Of a stretch of DNA of 64,000 bases, positions 1 through 6,726 are shown piece after piece; position 1 is the stretch's first letter, and each line of letters starts with the position of its first letter. Source of the DNA: Aeromicrobium sp. Root236 (GTDB taxonomy: Bacteria; Actinomycetota; Actinomycetes; Propionibacteriales; Nocardioidaceae); contig NZ_LMIS01000001.1 in NCBI RefSeq assembly GCF_001428805.1, positions 2,674,452 through 2,738,451 of the forward strand, read 5' to 3'. Both the position numbers and the translations under genes were made by a program. The notes beneath the pieces are model-generated. The model had not been told where the DNA came from. It worked only from the letters and a program-made list of their open reading frames with translations, and did no database searches.

Positions 1-702
1 GCGATCCTCTACGTCGGTTACAGCGCCTCGCGCCTGCTGGCCTCCAACGACTTCGCCCCGGCCCGTGGCCGCGCGCTCGACGTGCTGTCGTTCGAGAAGT
101 CGTGGCGCATCGACGCCGAGTCGTGGCTCAACGACAAGTTCGTCCAGTACGACTGGCTGGGCCTGTTCGGCAGCTACTGGTACGCCACGACCCACTACAT
201 CGCGACCGCGGCGGTCCTCATCTGGATCTATCGCCGCAGCGTGTCGGAATACGTGACCGCCCGCCGCGCCCTGGTGTTCGCCACGATCATCGGCCTCTCG
301 TTCTACCTCGTGATGCCGACCGCTCCGCCGCGCATGATCAGCGGCATGTACGTCGACGTGCTCAGCCTGCACTCGGCTGCCGGCTGGTGGGGTGCCGACG
401 CGTCGGCGCCCAAGGGCCTCGGCGGCATGACCAACGAGCTCGCGGCCTTCCCGTCGCTCCACGCGGGCTGGGCGCTCTGGGTCGCGATCGTGCTGATCCG
501 CGCCGGCGTTCCCAAGATCGTGCAGGCGCTCGGCATCATGTACGCCGCGACCATGACGATCGTGATCGTCGGCACCGGCAACCACTGGGTGCTCGACGCG
601 GTCGTCGGCTGGATCGTGGTGCTGGCCGCGTTCGGCGGCGTCATCGCCTGGGAGAGACGCAGTCCGGTCGTTGCCCATGAGGACGCAGCACTCACGCTCT
701 GA
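1..702 (+). CDS. PAP2-superfamily membrane phosphatase-like protein (5' partial)
   Basis: The reading frame is open from the first base, so the start lies upstream of the window. The visible part has several hydrophobic helices and the PAP2 (type 2 phosphatidic acid phosphatase) core: FPSLHAGW around codon 150 and GNHWVLDAVVG around codon 195, which carry the two catalytic histidines. It resembles the inositol-phosphotransferase-type PAP2 branch common in actinobacteria. It should act in the membrane on a lipid or prenyl phosphate; the substrate cannot be read from sequence. The next gene overlaps or follows closely on the same strand. Confidence 0.8.
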   Translation, partial: AILYVGYSASRLLASNDFAPARGRALDVLSFEKSWRIDAESWLNDKFVQYDWLGLFGSYWYATTHYIATAAVLIWIYRRSVSEYVTARRALVFATIIGLSFYLVMPTAPPRMISGMYVDVLSLHSAAGWWGADASAPKGLGGMTNELAAFPSLHAGWALWVAIVLIRAGVPKIVQALGIMYAATMTIVIVGTGNHWVLDAVVGWIVVLAAFGGVIAWERRSPVVAHEDAALTL

Positions 703-715
703 CACAGTCGAGCCT

Positions 716-1474
716 GTGAACTCTGTCCTGCACCAAGCCGCGCACGGGGTCAGGTTCGACTGGGGCCCAGTCGGTGGCGCAGCAGTCGCCGAGGGAGCCG
801 ACGTCGCCGTCGTGGTCGACGTCCTGTCGTTCTCGACGTCGCTCAGCGTCGCGGCCGACCTCGGCATCGTGGTGCTGCCCTATCCCTGGGAGGCCGAGGA
901 CGCGCCGACCTACGCCGCCCAGCACCGCGCGGTCCTCGCCCTCGGTCGCAGCGTCGCGGGCCCCGGCGAGGTGAGCCTGTCGCCGGTGAGCGTACGCGCG
1001 GCCGAGCCCATGGAGCGGCTCGTCCTCCCATCGCCCAACGGCTCGGCGATCTCGGTGCAGCTGGCCTCCGTCGTGACGACGGTCGTGGGTGCGTCGTTGC
1101 GCAACGCGGCCGCGGTGGCCGACTGGATCGCCCGCGAGCACGACGCCGAGACCGCGTCGATCGCGATCGTCGCCGCCGGCGAACGCTGGCCCGACGGATC
1201 GTTGCGCCCGGCGATCGAGGACCTGTGGGGCGCCGGCGCCGTGCTCGCGGCGCTCGAGGACCATGACTGGCCGGGGCTGTCGCCCGAGGCCGCGATGGCC
1301 GCCGACGCCTACCGGTTGATCGCCGGTCGCGAGGAGTCGCACCTCATGGCGTGTGCCAGTGGCCAGGAGCTCGTCGGGGCCGGCTTCGCCGCCGACGTGG
1401 CGGTCGCCGCCGAGGTCGGCACCAGCACGACGGTGCCGCTGCTCAGCGACCGTGGCTTCATCGCCGCACCCTGA
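716..1474 (+). CDS. 2-phosphosulfolactate phosphatase family (ComB-like)
   Basis: About 252 aa. The N-terminal VVVDVLSFSTSL matches the ComB signature (VxDVLRxSTT), and LPSPNGSAIS matches the LPSPNGS motif. ComB dephosphorylates 2-phosphosulfolactate in coenzyme M synthesis, but actinobacterial members occur without that pathway, so the real substrate is unknown. GTG 716 is preferred because it starts just after the upstream stop; an in-frame TTG at 671 would overlap the PAP2 gene by 32 bp. The two genes may be cotranscribed. Family assignment is solid; function is inferred. Confidence 0.8.
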   Translation: MNSVLHQAAHGVRFDWGPVGGAAVAEGADVAVVVDVLSFSTSLSVAADLGIVVLPYPWEAEDAPTYAAQHRAVLALGRSVAGPGEVSLSPVSVRAAEPMERLVLPSPNGSAISVQLASVVTTVVGASLRNAAAVADWIAREHDAETASIAIVAAGERWPDGSLRPAIEDLWGAGAVLAALEDHDWPGLSPEAAMAADAYRLIAGREESHLMACASGQELVGAGFAADVAVAAEVGTSTTVPLLSDRGFIAAP

Positions 1475-1545
1475 TCCGCTCTGGGCTGATCCGCCTGCAG
1501 CAGCAAACCCTGTTGTGCGGCGCCAGGCCTGCGCACGATGGACAC

Positions 1546-2157
1546 ATGGCTGACAACGACAAGACCCACCTGTTCTCCGGGCAGATGCGCCAGCAGCTCC
1601 TGCACCGGCGCGTGCTCGTCCTCGACGGGCCCCTCGACGACGACAACGGCACGCTGCTCGCGACGCAGCTGCTGACGCTGGCGGCGGAGGACCCCGTCGC
1701 CGACGCGGTGCTCTGGATCCACTCGCCGGGCGGCTCCGTGCCGTCGATGCTGGCGATCCGCGACGTCATGCGGCTCGTGCCCTGCGATGTCGCGACCCTC
1801 GCGCTCGGCCTCGCCTGCAGCGCCGGCCAGTTCCTGCTGTCCTCGGGCACCAAGGGCAAGCGGTACGCCCTGCCGCACTCCCGGATCCTCATGCACCAGG
1901 GCTCGGCCGGCATCGGCGGATCCGCGGTCGACGTCGAGCTGCAGGCCGAGGACCTGCGCTACACCCGCGACACCGTGCTCGGGATCATCGCGGACGACAC
2001 CGGTCAGCCGGTCGAGCGGATCTTCGAGGACTCGCTGCGGGACCGTTGGTACACCGCGCAGGAAGCCGTCGACTACGGATTCGTCGACGCGATCGTCGAC
2101 AACTTCGAGCAGGTCATGCCGACCAAGAAGCACCTCGCGATGGGAGTGAATGCATGA
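1546..2157 (+). CDS. clpP: ClpP-like serine peptidase, catalytic serine retained
   Basis: About 203 aa, the size of mature ClpP. The triad positions are filled: Ser in [11 protein letters not shown] (ClpP GQAASMxxFLL), His in [10 protein letters not shown], and Asp in [12 protein letters not shown]. Usual ClpP features such as the SPGGSV strand are present. This is not the main clpP1P2 pair, which in actinobacteria sits beside tig and clpX; it looks like an accessory pair comparable in layout to Streptomyces clpP3-clpP4. Its stop overlaps the start of the second ClpP gene (ATGA at 2154-2157), implying translational coupling and a mixed ring. Confidence 0.88.
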   Translation: MADNDKTHLFSGQMRQQLLHRRVLVLDGPLDDDNGTLLATQLLTLAAEDPVADAVLWIHSPGGSVPSMLAIRDVMRLVPCDVATLALGLACSAGQFLLSSGTKGKRYALPHSRILMHQGSAGIGGSAVDVELQAEDLRYTRDTVLGIIADDTGQPVERIFEDSLRDRWYTAQEAVDYGFVDAIVDNFEQVMPTKKHLAMGVNA

Positions 2158-2756
2158 GCACGTACACGATCCCCAACGTCATCGCGCAGCACCCGCGGGG
2201 GGAGCGGGTCATGGACGTCTACTCGCACCTGCTGGCCGAGCGCATCATCTACCTCGGCACAGGGATCGACTCGGGTGTCGCGAACGCCTTGATCGCCCAG
2301 CTCCTGCACCTCGAGGCCGACGGCCCGGGGCAGGAGATCAATCTCTACATCAACTGCGAGGGCGGCGACGAGACCGCGATGCTCGCGATCTACGACACGA
2401 TGCAGTTCATCCAGGCGCCGGTCGCCACGACGTGCGTGGGCCAAGCCATCGCGGCCGGCGCGGTGCTCCTCGCCGCAGGGGAGCCGGGTCGGCGATCGGT
2501 GCTGCCGCACAGTCGCGTCGTGCTGCACCAGCCGGCCGTCCAGGGCCGTGGTGCGATCCCCGACCTGATCCTGCAGGCCGACGAGGTCGTACGCATCCGC
2601 GCCGCGATCGAGTCGATCCTGTCGTCACACACGGGGCAGACCGTCGAGGCGCTGCGAGCCGACACCGACCGCGACCGGGTGTTCGCCGCGGATGCGGCCA
2701 TCGCGTACGGGCTGGCGGACGAGGTGCTGCAGCGGCGTACGGCCGTGGCCGCCTAG
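2154..2756 (+). CDS. clpP: ClpP-like protein lacking the catalytic serine (ClpR-like)
   Basis: About 200 aa with a full ClpP fold ([40 protein letters not shown]). His and Asp of the triad are kept, but the nucleophile elbow reads [12 protein letters not shown] where active ClpP has GQAASMxA, so alanine occupies the serine position. It is therefore predicted to be proteolytically dead, like ClpR subunits of cyanobacteria and plastids, and probably forms heteromeric rings with the product of the preceding gene. Start ATG overlaps that gene by 4 bp. Its stop shares CTAG with the convergent gene. Confidence 0.87.
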   Translation: MSTYTIPNVIAQHPRGERVMDVYSHLLAERIIYLGTGIDSGVANALIAQLLHLEADGPGQEINLYINCEGGDETAMLAIYDTMQFIQAPVATTCVGQAIAAGAVLLAAGEPGRRSVLPHSRVVLHQPAVQGRGAIPDLILQADEVVRIRAAIESILSSHTGQTVEALRADTDRDRVFAADAAIAYGLADEVLQRRTAVAA

Positions 2757-3196
2757 GACCGCTGGAGCTCGGCTTCCGCCACCGGCTGCCACTCGTGGTC
2801 GGGGCCGGGCCGGAAGTCCTTGCGCCACGCGTAGCCGGTCGAGGTGGGGCGGAACACGAGCCTCGCCGACCCGCGCGGTGTGGTGCGCTCGAGCACGAGC
2901 TGGCCGTCCCGCCACGAGCCGCGTGCTGGCGGGTCGGGCGGGAAGCCATACATGTCGAAGCCGTAGCAGAGCACCTCGGCGGTCTCCGGGTCCAGCGTGA
3001 AGACGTTGAGTCCGGCGAAGTGCGACCCGTCCTCGAAGGCGTCGTCGACGCGCTGCACGAGGACCACGTCGTCGACCTCCGCAGCCGCGCTCACCGAGCT
3101 TCGGCCGTGCTTGGCAGGGCTCCACGCGGACGCCGACACGGTCTCCGGACCGCTGGCGGTCCCGATGAGGAAGGACATCTCGTTGCTGATGATCAT
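2753..3196 (-). CDS. DUF1579-like hypothetical protein
   Basis: 147 aa from ATG 3196, chosen because AAGGAA lies 8 bases upstream; an earlier TTG would start inside the operator palindrome. No signal peptide or membrane segment. NVFTLDPET and MYGFPPDPP followed by [11 protein letters not shown] resemble the beta-rich DUF1579-type proteins; no enzymatic residues can be assigned. It diverges from a MarR regulator, and a perfect 14-bp palindrome overlaps its promoter and ribosome-binding region, so it is probably that regulator's target. Family call is moderate; function unknown. Confidence 0.65.
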   Translation of the reverse strand: MIISNEMSFLIGTASGPETVSASAWSPAKHGRSSVSAAAEVDDVVLVQRVDDAFEDGSHFAGLNVFTLDPETAEVLCYGFDMYGFPPDPPARGSWRDGQLVLERTTPRGSARLVFRPTSTGYAWRKDFRPGPDHEWQPVAEAELQRS

Positions 3197-3206
3197 GTCA
3201 TATTCC

Positions 3207-3220
3207 TTGGTACGTACCAA
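3207..3220. promoter_or_regulatory. Perfect 14-bp palindrome, probable MarR operator
   Basis: TTGGTACGTACCAA is a perfect inverted repeat between the divergent DUF1579-like gene and the marR gene. On the minus strand a TATTAT -10-like hexamer (3225-3220) abuts it and the AAGGAA ribosome-binding site starts inside its far end, so binding should block the minus-strand gene. The adjacent MarR protein is the natural candidate ligand. Confidence 0.6.
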
Positions 3221-3263
3221 TAATAGGTCGAGCCTAACATTGGTCCCGGTCTAGCATGAAGGC

Positions 3264-3695
3264 ATGCCTGCGTCCCATCCGCCGTCGTTGCTCACGCTGA
3301 CCACGTATCTGCTGTCGCAGACCGCCAAGGTCGCCAAGCGGCAGCTCGACGCGCAGCTCCAGGAGCGAGGCATGCGGCTGCGACACATGCTCGTGCTCGC
3401 CTGGCTCACAGACAACGGCCCGACCGGCCAGCTCTCGCTGGCCACCAACCTCGCGCTCGACCCCAGCGACGTCACGGCCACGATCGACGACCTCGAGCAC
3501 ATGAAGCTCGTGAAGCGCAGCGTCGACCCGTCAGACCGGCGCCGCAAGCTCATCACGGTGACGAGTCGCGGAGAGACCGAGTTCCGCTCGCTGCACGAGC
3601 TAGCGGCTCAGATCTCGGACGAGCTGCTGGCCCCGCTCAGTGAGCGGCGCAGGGCGGCGCTGCAGGCCGACCTGCGTACGATCCTGGGCTCCTAG
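3264..3695 (+). CDS. MarR-family transcriptional regulator
   Basis: 143 aa winged-helix regulator: helical N-terminus, recognition helix around LALDPSDVTATIDDLEHMKL, and the wing DPSDRRRKLITVT typical of MarR proteins. MarR dimers bind short palindromes and release on ligand binding. A TAGCAT -10-like hexamer (3252-3257) lies six bases before the ATG, so the message may be nearly leaderless. The palindrome at 3207-3220 suggests control of the divergent gene and of itself. The ligand is unknown. The stop shares CTAG with the convergent XRE gene. Confidence 0.88.
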   Translation: MPASHPPSLLTLTTYLLSQTAKVAKRQLDAQLQERGMRLRHMLVLAWLTDNGPTGQLSLATNLALDPSDVTATIDDLEHMKLVKRSVDPSDRRRKLITVTSRGETEFRSLHELAAQISDELLAPLSERRRAALQADLRTILGS

Positions 3696-4027
3696 GCCGC
3701 CAGCAGGAGCGCCTGGTTGGAGATCTGCGGGACACCGAAGGCGTACGACCGAAGGTCACCCGTGACCTGCGACGTCACGTCGATCAGCGTCGCCCCGAGC
3801 GCCCCGGCGACCGCGGCGAGGACCTCGCTCGACGGATCCTTGAGCCCGCGCTCGATCTCGGAGAGGTACTGCGGGGAGATGCCGGCGCGCTCGGCCGTCT
3901 CGGTCAGGGTCTCGCCCCGACTGGCGCGCAGCGCGCGGAGCCGTTGACCCAGGACCTCTCGCCAGAGCGGCTCCGGATCCGTGACGCGGTGGTTCGGGAC
4001 GGCGTGCAGGCGGACGATCTCGGTCAT
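3692..4027 (-). CDS. XRE-family helix-turn-helix regulator
   Basis: 111 aa. The Cro/CI-type HTH spans roughly residues 27-82 (LRALRASRGETLTETAERAG, then ISPQYLSEIERG and PSSEVLAAVAGALG). A short C-terminal tail has no recognisable ligand domain. It is transcribed toward the MarR gene and shares a CTAG stop overlap with it. Upstream lies a strong hairpin that isolates it from the DUF6069 gene. Targets cannot be read from the sequence. Confidence 0.88.
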   Translation of the reverse strand: MTEIVRLHAVPNHRVTDPEPLWREVLGQRLRALRASRGETLTETAERAGISPQYLSEIERGLKDPSSEVLAAVAGALGATLIDVTSQVTGDLRSYAFGVPQISNQALLLAA

Positions 4028-4050
4028 GCTTCAGCCTAGGCACAAACGTC

Positions 4051-4096
4051 GAGAACCCGGCGGAATTCTGCTCTGAGCAGATTCCGCCGGGCTCTC
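4051..4096 (-). terminator. Strong stem-loop terminator downstream of the DUF6069 gene
   Basis: CCCGGCGGAATtCTGCTC at 4056-4073 pairs with GAGCAGATTCCGCCGGG at 4075-4091, giving 17 pairs with one bulged T and a one-base loop. It lies just past the stop of the minus-strand DUF6069 gene and before the XRE start. There is no clear U-tract, as is common in actinobacteria. Confidence 0.75.
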
Positions 4097-4104
4097 GTAC
4101 GTAA

Positions 4105-4533
4105 TCAGCTGCGGGTCCGGTTGAGCCGGGCGGCGATCACGGGGACGAAGATCGCGGCGGCCACGACGTGCGTCGCCATGAGCGTGATGCGCGTGTCGAC
4201 CGAGGCTGCGGGGACCAACAGGTCGGGGAGGAACGACAGCGCGGTCAGCGCGACCGACGTGCGGACGAACGTACGCTGCGGGTGGCGTGCCCAGCGGCGC
4301 ATCGCGACGGCGATCCCGAAGCCGATGGCGGTGCACACGAGCGTCAGGACCGCGAAGCCCGACGGCGGGATCGGCTCGCCGTCGAGGGTCAGCGGCACGC
4401 CTGCGGCGTGGGCAACGGCGGCGACGGCCGCGGTCGCAGCTGCTGCGCCGACGCCGGCGACCGCTGCCGGACGCCAGATCGAGGTGGTGGTCGAGGTGGT
4501 GGTGCGAACGGTGGAAGCGGTGATGATCGTCAT
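4105..4533 (-). CDS. DUF6069-family four-helix membrane protein
   Basis: 142 aa. After a Thr/Ser-rich N-terminus there are about four hydrophobic segments (AAVAGVGAAAATAAVAAVAH, then FAVLTLVCTAIGFGIAVAM and two more near the C-terminus), the layout of DUF6069 proteins. Molecular function is unknown. The gene has its own promoter motif at 4581-4610, identical in both halves and spacing to that upstream of the YCII/sigma operon, so it is probably a direct target of the adjacent ECF sigma factor. A hairpin follows its stop. Confidence 0.75.
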   Translation of the reverse strand: MTIITASTVRTTTSTTTSIWRPAAVAGVGAAAATAAVAAVAHAAGVPLTLDGEPIPPSGFAVLTLVCTAIGFGIAVAMRRWARHPQRTFVRTSVALTALSFLPDLLVPAASVDTRITLMATHVVAAAIFVPVIAARLNRTRS

Positions 4534-4580
4534 GTCGAGCTCCTGGCTGGTGAAGCAGCCCGTTGCTGCCTCTCACCAGT

Positions 4581-4610
4581 TCCACGAACGGCGGCCGACC
4601 GATACGACAG
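4581..4610 (-). promoter_or_regulatory. Candidate ECF sigma promoter of the DUF6069 gene
   Basis: On the minus strand: CTGTCGTATC, 10 bases, CGTTCGTGGA, about 50 bases before the ATG. Both 10-mers and the spacing recur exactly at 6271-6300 upstream of the YCII-sigma operon while the spacer differs, which marks them as conserved -35 and -10 elements. The sigma factor encoded downstream of the second copy is the obvious reader. Confidence 0.7.
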
Positions 4611-4632
4611 GTCAGCGCAAACTTTTTCTGGA

Positions 4633-5880
4633 TCAGGTTCCGGGGTCGACGAGGTGTGCGCGTCGACGCGACAGATAGGCCGTCTCGGCGGGGTTCTGGG
4701 TGGCCGCGATCGCGGCGTCGTACTCCGTACGCGCCTCGGCGCTGCGGCCCAGGCGACGCAGCAGGTCGGCCCGGGCCGCGTGCCAGGCGTGATAGCCGCC
4801 CAGGTCGAGCGAGTCGATGATCGCGAGGGCGACGTCGGGCCCGTCGAGCTCGGCCACGGCGACGGCGCGGTTGAGCGCGACGATCGGTGTCGGGCTCACG
4901 GCGTACAGCTGGTCGTAGAGCGCCACGACCTGCGTCCAGTCGGTGTCGCGGTGGTCCTGCGCGTCGGTGTGGACCGCGTTGATCGCGGCCATGATCTGGT
5001 ACGGCCCGGGGCGCGACGAGGTCGACGCGACGCGAGCGAGGCACTCCCGCACGAGGGCGTGGCCCTCAGCGATGAGGGCGCGGTCCCAGCCGCTGCGGTC
5101 CTGCTCGTCGAGCGTCACGAGCTCGCCACCGGCGAAGCGAGCGGTGCGCCGCGCCTCGCTGAGCAGCATCAGGGCGAGCAGCCCGGCAACCTCGCCCTCC
5201 TCGGGCAGCAGCTGGCGCAGGATGCGGCCGAGGCGGATGGCCTCGCCCGTCAGCTCCGTGCGTACGGGATCGTCTCCGGCGCTCGACAGGTAGCCCTCGT
5301 TGAACACGAGGTAGATGACCGCGAGCACGGCGCCGAGGCGGTCCGTGACGTCGTCGTGCTCGGGCACGCGATAGGGGATGTGCGCGGCCTTGATCTTGGC
5401 CTTGGCGCGCGTGATGCGCTGGGCCATGGTCGTCTCGGCGACGAGGAAGGCGCGCGCGATCTCCTCGACCGTGAGGCCGCCGAGCAGGCGCAGGGTCAGT
5501 GCCACGCGGGCCTCTGGGGCGAGGGCCGGGTGGCAGCAGGTGAAGACCAGCCGGAGCCGGTCGTCCTCGACCGGTCCGGTCGGTTCGTGGGGGGTGTCGT
5601 CAGTGATCATCATGGCCGCCTGGTGCTTGGTGTCACGCAGGGACTCGCGGCGGATACGGTCGATGGCGCCGTTGGCTGCCGTCGTGGTCAGCCAGCCGCC
5701 CGGGTTGGGTGGGATGCCGTCATCTGGCCAGCGTTCGATCGCCTTGACCAAGGCCTCCGCCGCCGCGTCCTCGGCGATGTCGAGATCACCGAAGCGACGG
5801 GCGAGCGATGCCACCACCCGGCCGTACTCCTCGCGGTAGATCCGGTCGATCTCCGCGCGCAGGTCCGAGCTCGGGGTCAC
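4633..5880 (-). CDS. ECF-type RNA polymerase sigma factor with C-terminal TPR-like extension (ECF42/DUF6596 type)
   Basis: 415 aa, much longer than a plain ECF sigma factor. Sigma region 2 is near the N-terminus (IYREEYGRVVASLARRFGDL, EDAAAEALVKAIERWP, DRIRRES) and region 4 around residues 110-170 (LTLRLLGGLTVEEIARAFLV). The remaining ~230 residues are the helical DUF6596/TPR-like domain that defines the ECF42 group, which is linked to DGPF/YCII genes. GTG 5880 overlaps the upstream YCII stop (GTGA). It probably drives both copies of the shared promoter motif, giving autoregulation. No anti-sigma gene is visible; the C-terminal domain is thought to control activity in this group. Confidence 0.9.
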   Translation of the reverse strand: MTPSSDLRAEIDRIYREEYGRVVASLARRFGDLDIAEDAAAEALVKAIERWPDDGIPPNPGGWLTTTAANGAIDRIRRESLRDTKHQAAMMITDDTPHEPTGPVEDDRLRLVFTCCHPALAPEARVALTLRLLGGLTVEEIARAFLVAETTMAQRITRAKAKIKAAHIPYRVPEHDDVTDRLGAVLAVIYLVFNEGYLSSAGDDPVRTELTGEAIRLGRILRQLLPEEGEVAGLLALMLLSEARRTARFAGGELVTLDEQDRSGWDRALIAEGHALVRECLARVASTSSRPGPYQIMAAINAVHTDAQDHRDTDWTQVVALYDQLYAVSPTPIVALNRAVAVAELDGPDVALAIIDSLDLGGYHAWHAARADLLRRLGRSAEARTEYDAAIAATQNPAETAYLSRRRAHLVDPGT

Positions 5881-6224
5881 TCGCCTGCGAACGGTCGGAC
5901 CTCGACCTTGGCGCCACATGCCTTGGACGCCTCAGAGGCGATCTTGAGCGCGGCGTCGAGGTCGGGCGCCTCGATGACCCAGAAGCCCCCGAGGTACTCC
6001 TTGGTCTCCATGTAGGGACCGTCGGTGACGATCACCTCGTTGCCCGTGCCGTCGACCGTGGTGGCGGTCTCGGGACGCTCGAGCCCACCGACGAAGACCC
6101 AGGCGTCGCTCTCGCGGAGCGTGTCGTTGAACCGCCCGGTCGCGTCGTACATCGGCTGGGCCTCCTCGAGCGGTGTGTCCCAGACGCTCGACGGGCCGTG
6201 CACCGAAAGCAGGTACTGAGTCAT
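5877..6224 (-). CDS. YCII/DGPF-domain protein, cotranscribed with the sigma factor
   Basis: 115 aa. MTQYLLSVHGP start, a VTDGPYMETKEYLGGFWVIE core and VEVRPF end are hallmarks of the DGPF (YCII-related) family. ATG 6224 is chosen for the purine-rich AAGGGAAAGACC just upstream; the frame is open further but lacks family similarity there. It forms an operon with the sigma gene (GTGA overlap) under the motif at 6271-6300. DGPF proteins are the standard genomic partners of ECF42 sigma factors; their biochemical role is unsettled. Confidence 0.87.
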   Translation of the reverse strand: MTQYLLSVHGPSSVWDTPLEEAQPMYDATGRFNDTLRESDAWVFVGGLERPETATTVDGTGNEVIVTDGPYMETKEYLGGFWVIEAPDLDAALKIASEASKACGAKVEVRPFAGE

Positions 6225-6270
6225 GGTCTTTCCCTTCGTCGATGGTGGCCGTTCGACCGCCTCTACCCTC

Positions 6271-6300
6271 TCCACGAACGGGGCGGCGCCGATACGACAG
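6271..6300 (-). promoter_or_regulatory. Candidate ECF sigma promoter of the YCII-sigma operon
   Basis: Minus strand CTGTCGTATC-N10-CGTTCGTGGA, ending about 47 bases before the YCII start. It is identical to the copy at 4581-4610 in both boxes and in spacing. This implies that the sigma factor activates its own operon. Confidence 0.7.
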
Positions 6301-6315
6301 CTGTCGCGGAAACGT

Positions 6316-6663
6316 TCACTCGGCCTGGAACGGGCGCACCTCGACCTTGTCGCCGCACGCCTGCGATGCCTCGAGGGCGATGCGGTGGGCCGCGTCGAGA
6401 TCGGGCGCCTCGATGACCCAGAACCCGCCGAGATACTCCTTGGTCTCCAGGTACGGCCCGTCGGTCACCAGCGTCTGACCGTTGGTGCCGTCGACCGTCG
6501 TTGCGGCTTCGATGCGCTCGAGCCCGCCGCCGAAGACCCAGGTGCCGTCGGCGATGAGCTTCTGGTTGAACCGGTCGACGGTCTCGAAGACGGGCTGCAT
6601 CTCCTCGAAGGAGCGGTCGTAGTCGTCGGCGCCGGAGTGCACGGCAAGCAGGTACTGGGTCAT
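6316..6663 (-). CDS. YCII/DGPF-domain protein (tandem paralogue)
   Basis: 115 aa, the same length as and closely similar to the downstream YCII protein (MTQYLLAVHSG, VTDGPYLETKEYLGGFWVIE, VEVRPFQAE), so the two arose by tandem duplication. About 90 bases carrying the second ECF-type promoter separate them. Its own upstream region (6664-6726) lacks the CTGTCGTATC/CGTTCGTGGA motif, so its control may differ. Function unknown beyond the ECF42 association. Confidence 0.87.
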   Translation of the reverse strand: MTQYLLAVHSGADDYDRSFEEMQPVFETVDRFNQKLIADGTWVFGGGLERIEAATTVDGTNGQTLVTDGPYLETKEYLGGFWVIEAPDLDAAHRIALEASQACGDKVEVRPFQAE

Positions 6664-6726
6664 GTCGTCAGCCTGTCGGATATCGGCCTCAGATGCCAGA
6701 GGTCAGCCCCAGGTCGTGCGGCGTGC

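Noticed and set aside
4168..6015. A 615-codon open frame on the plus strand, antisense to the sigma factor
   Set aside because: Low-complexity composition without family motifs; the minus strand encodes clear sigma domains and DGPF proteins with overlapping starts.
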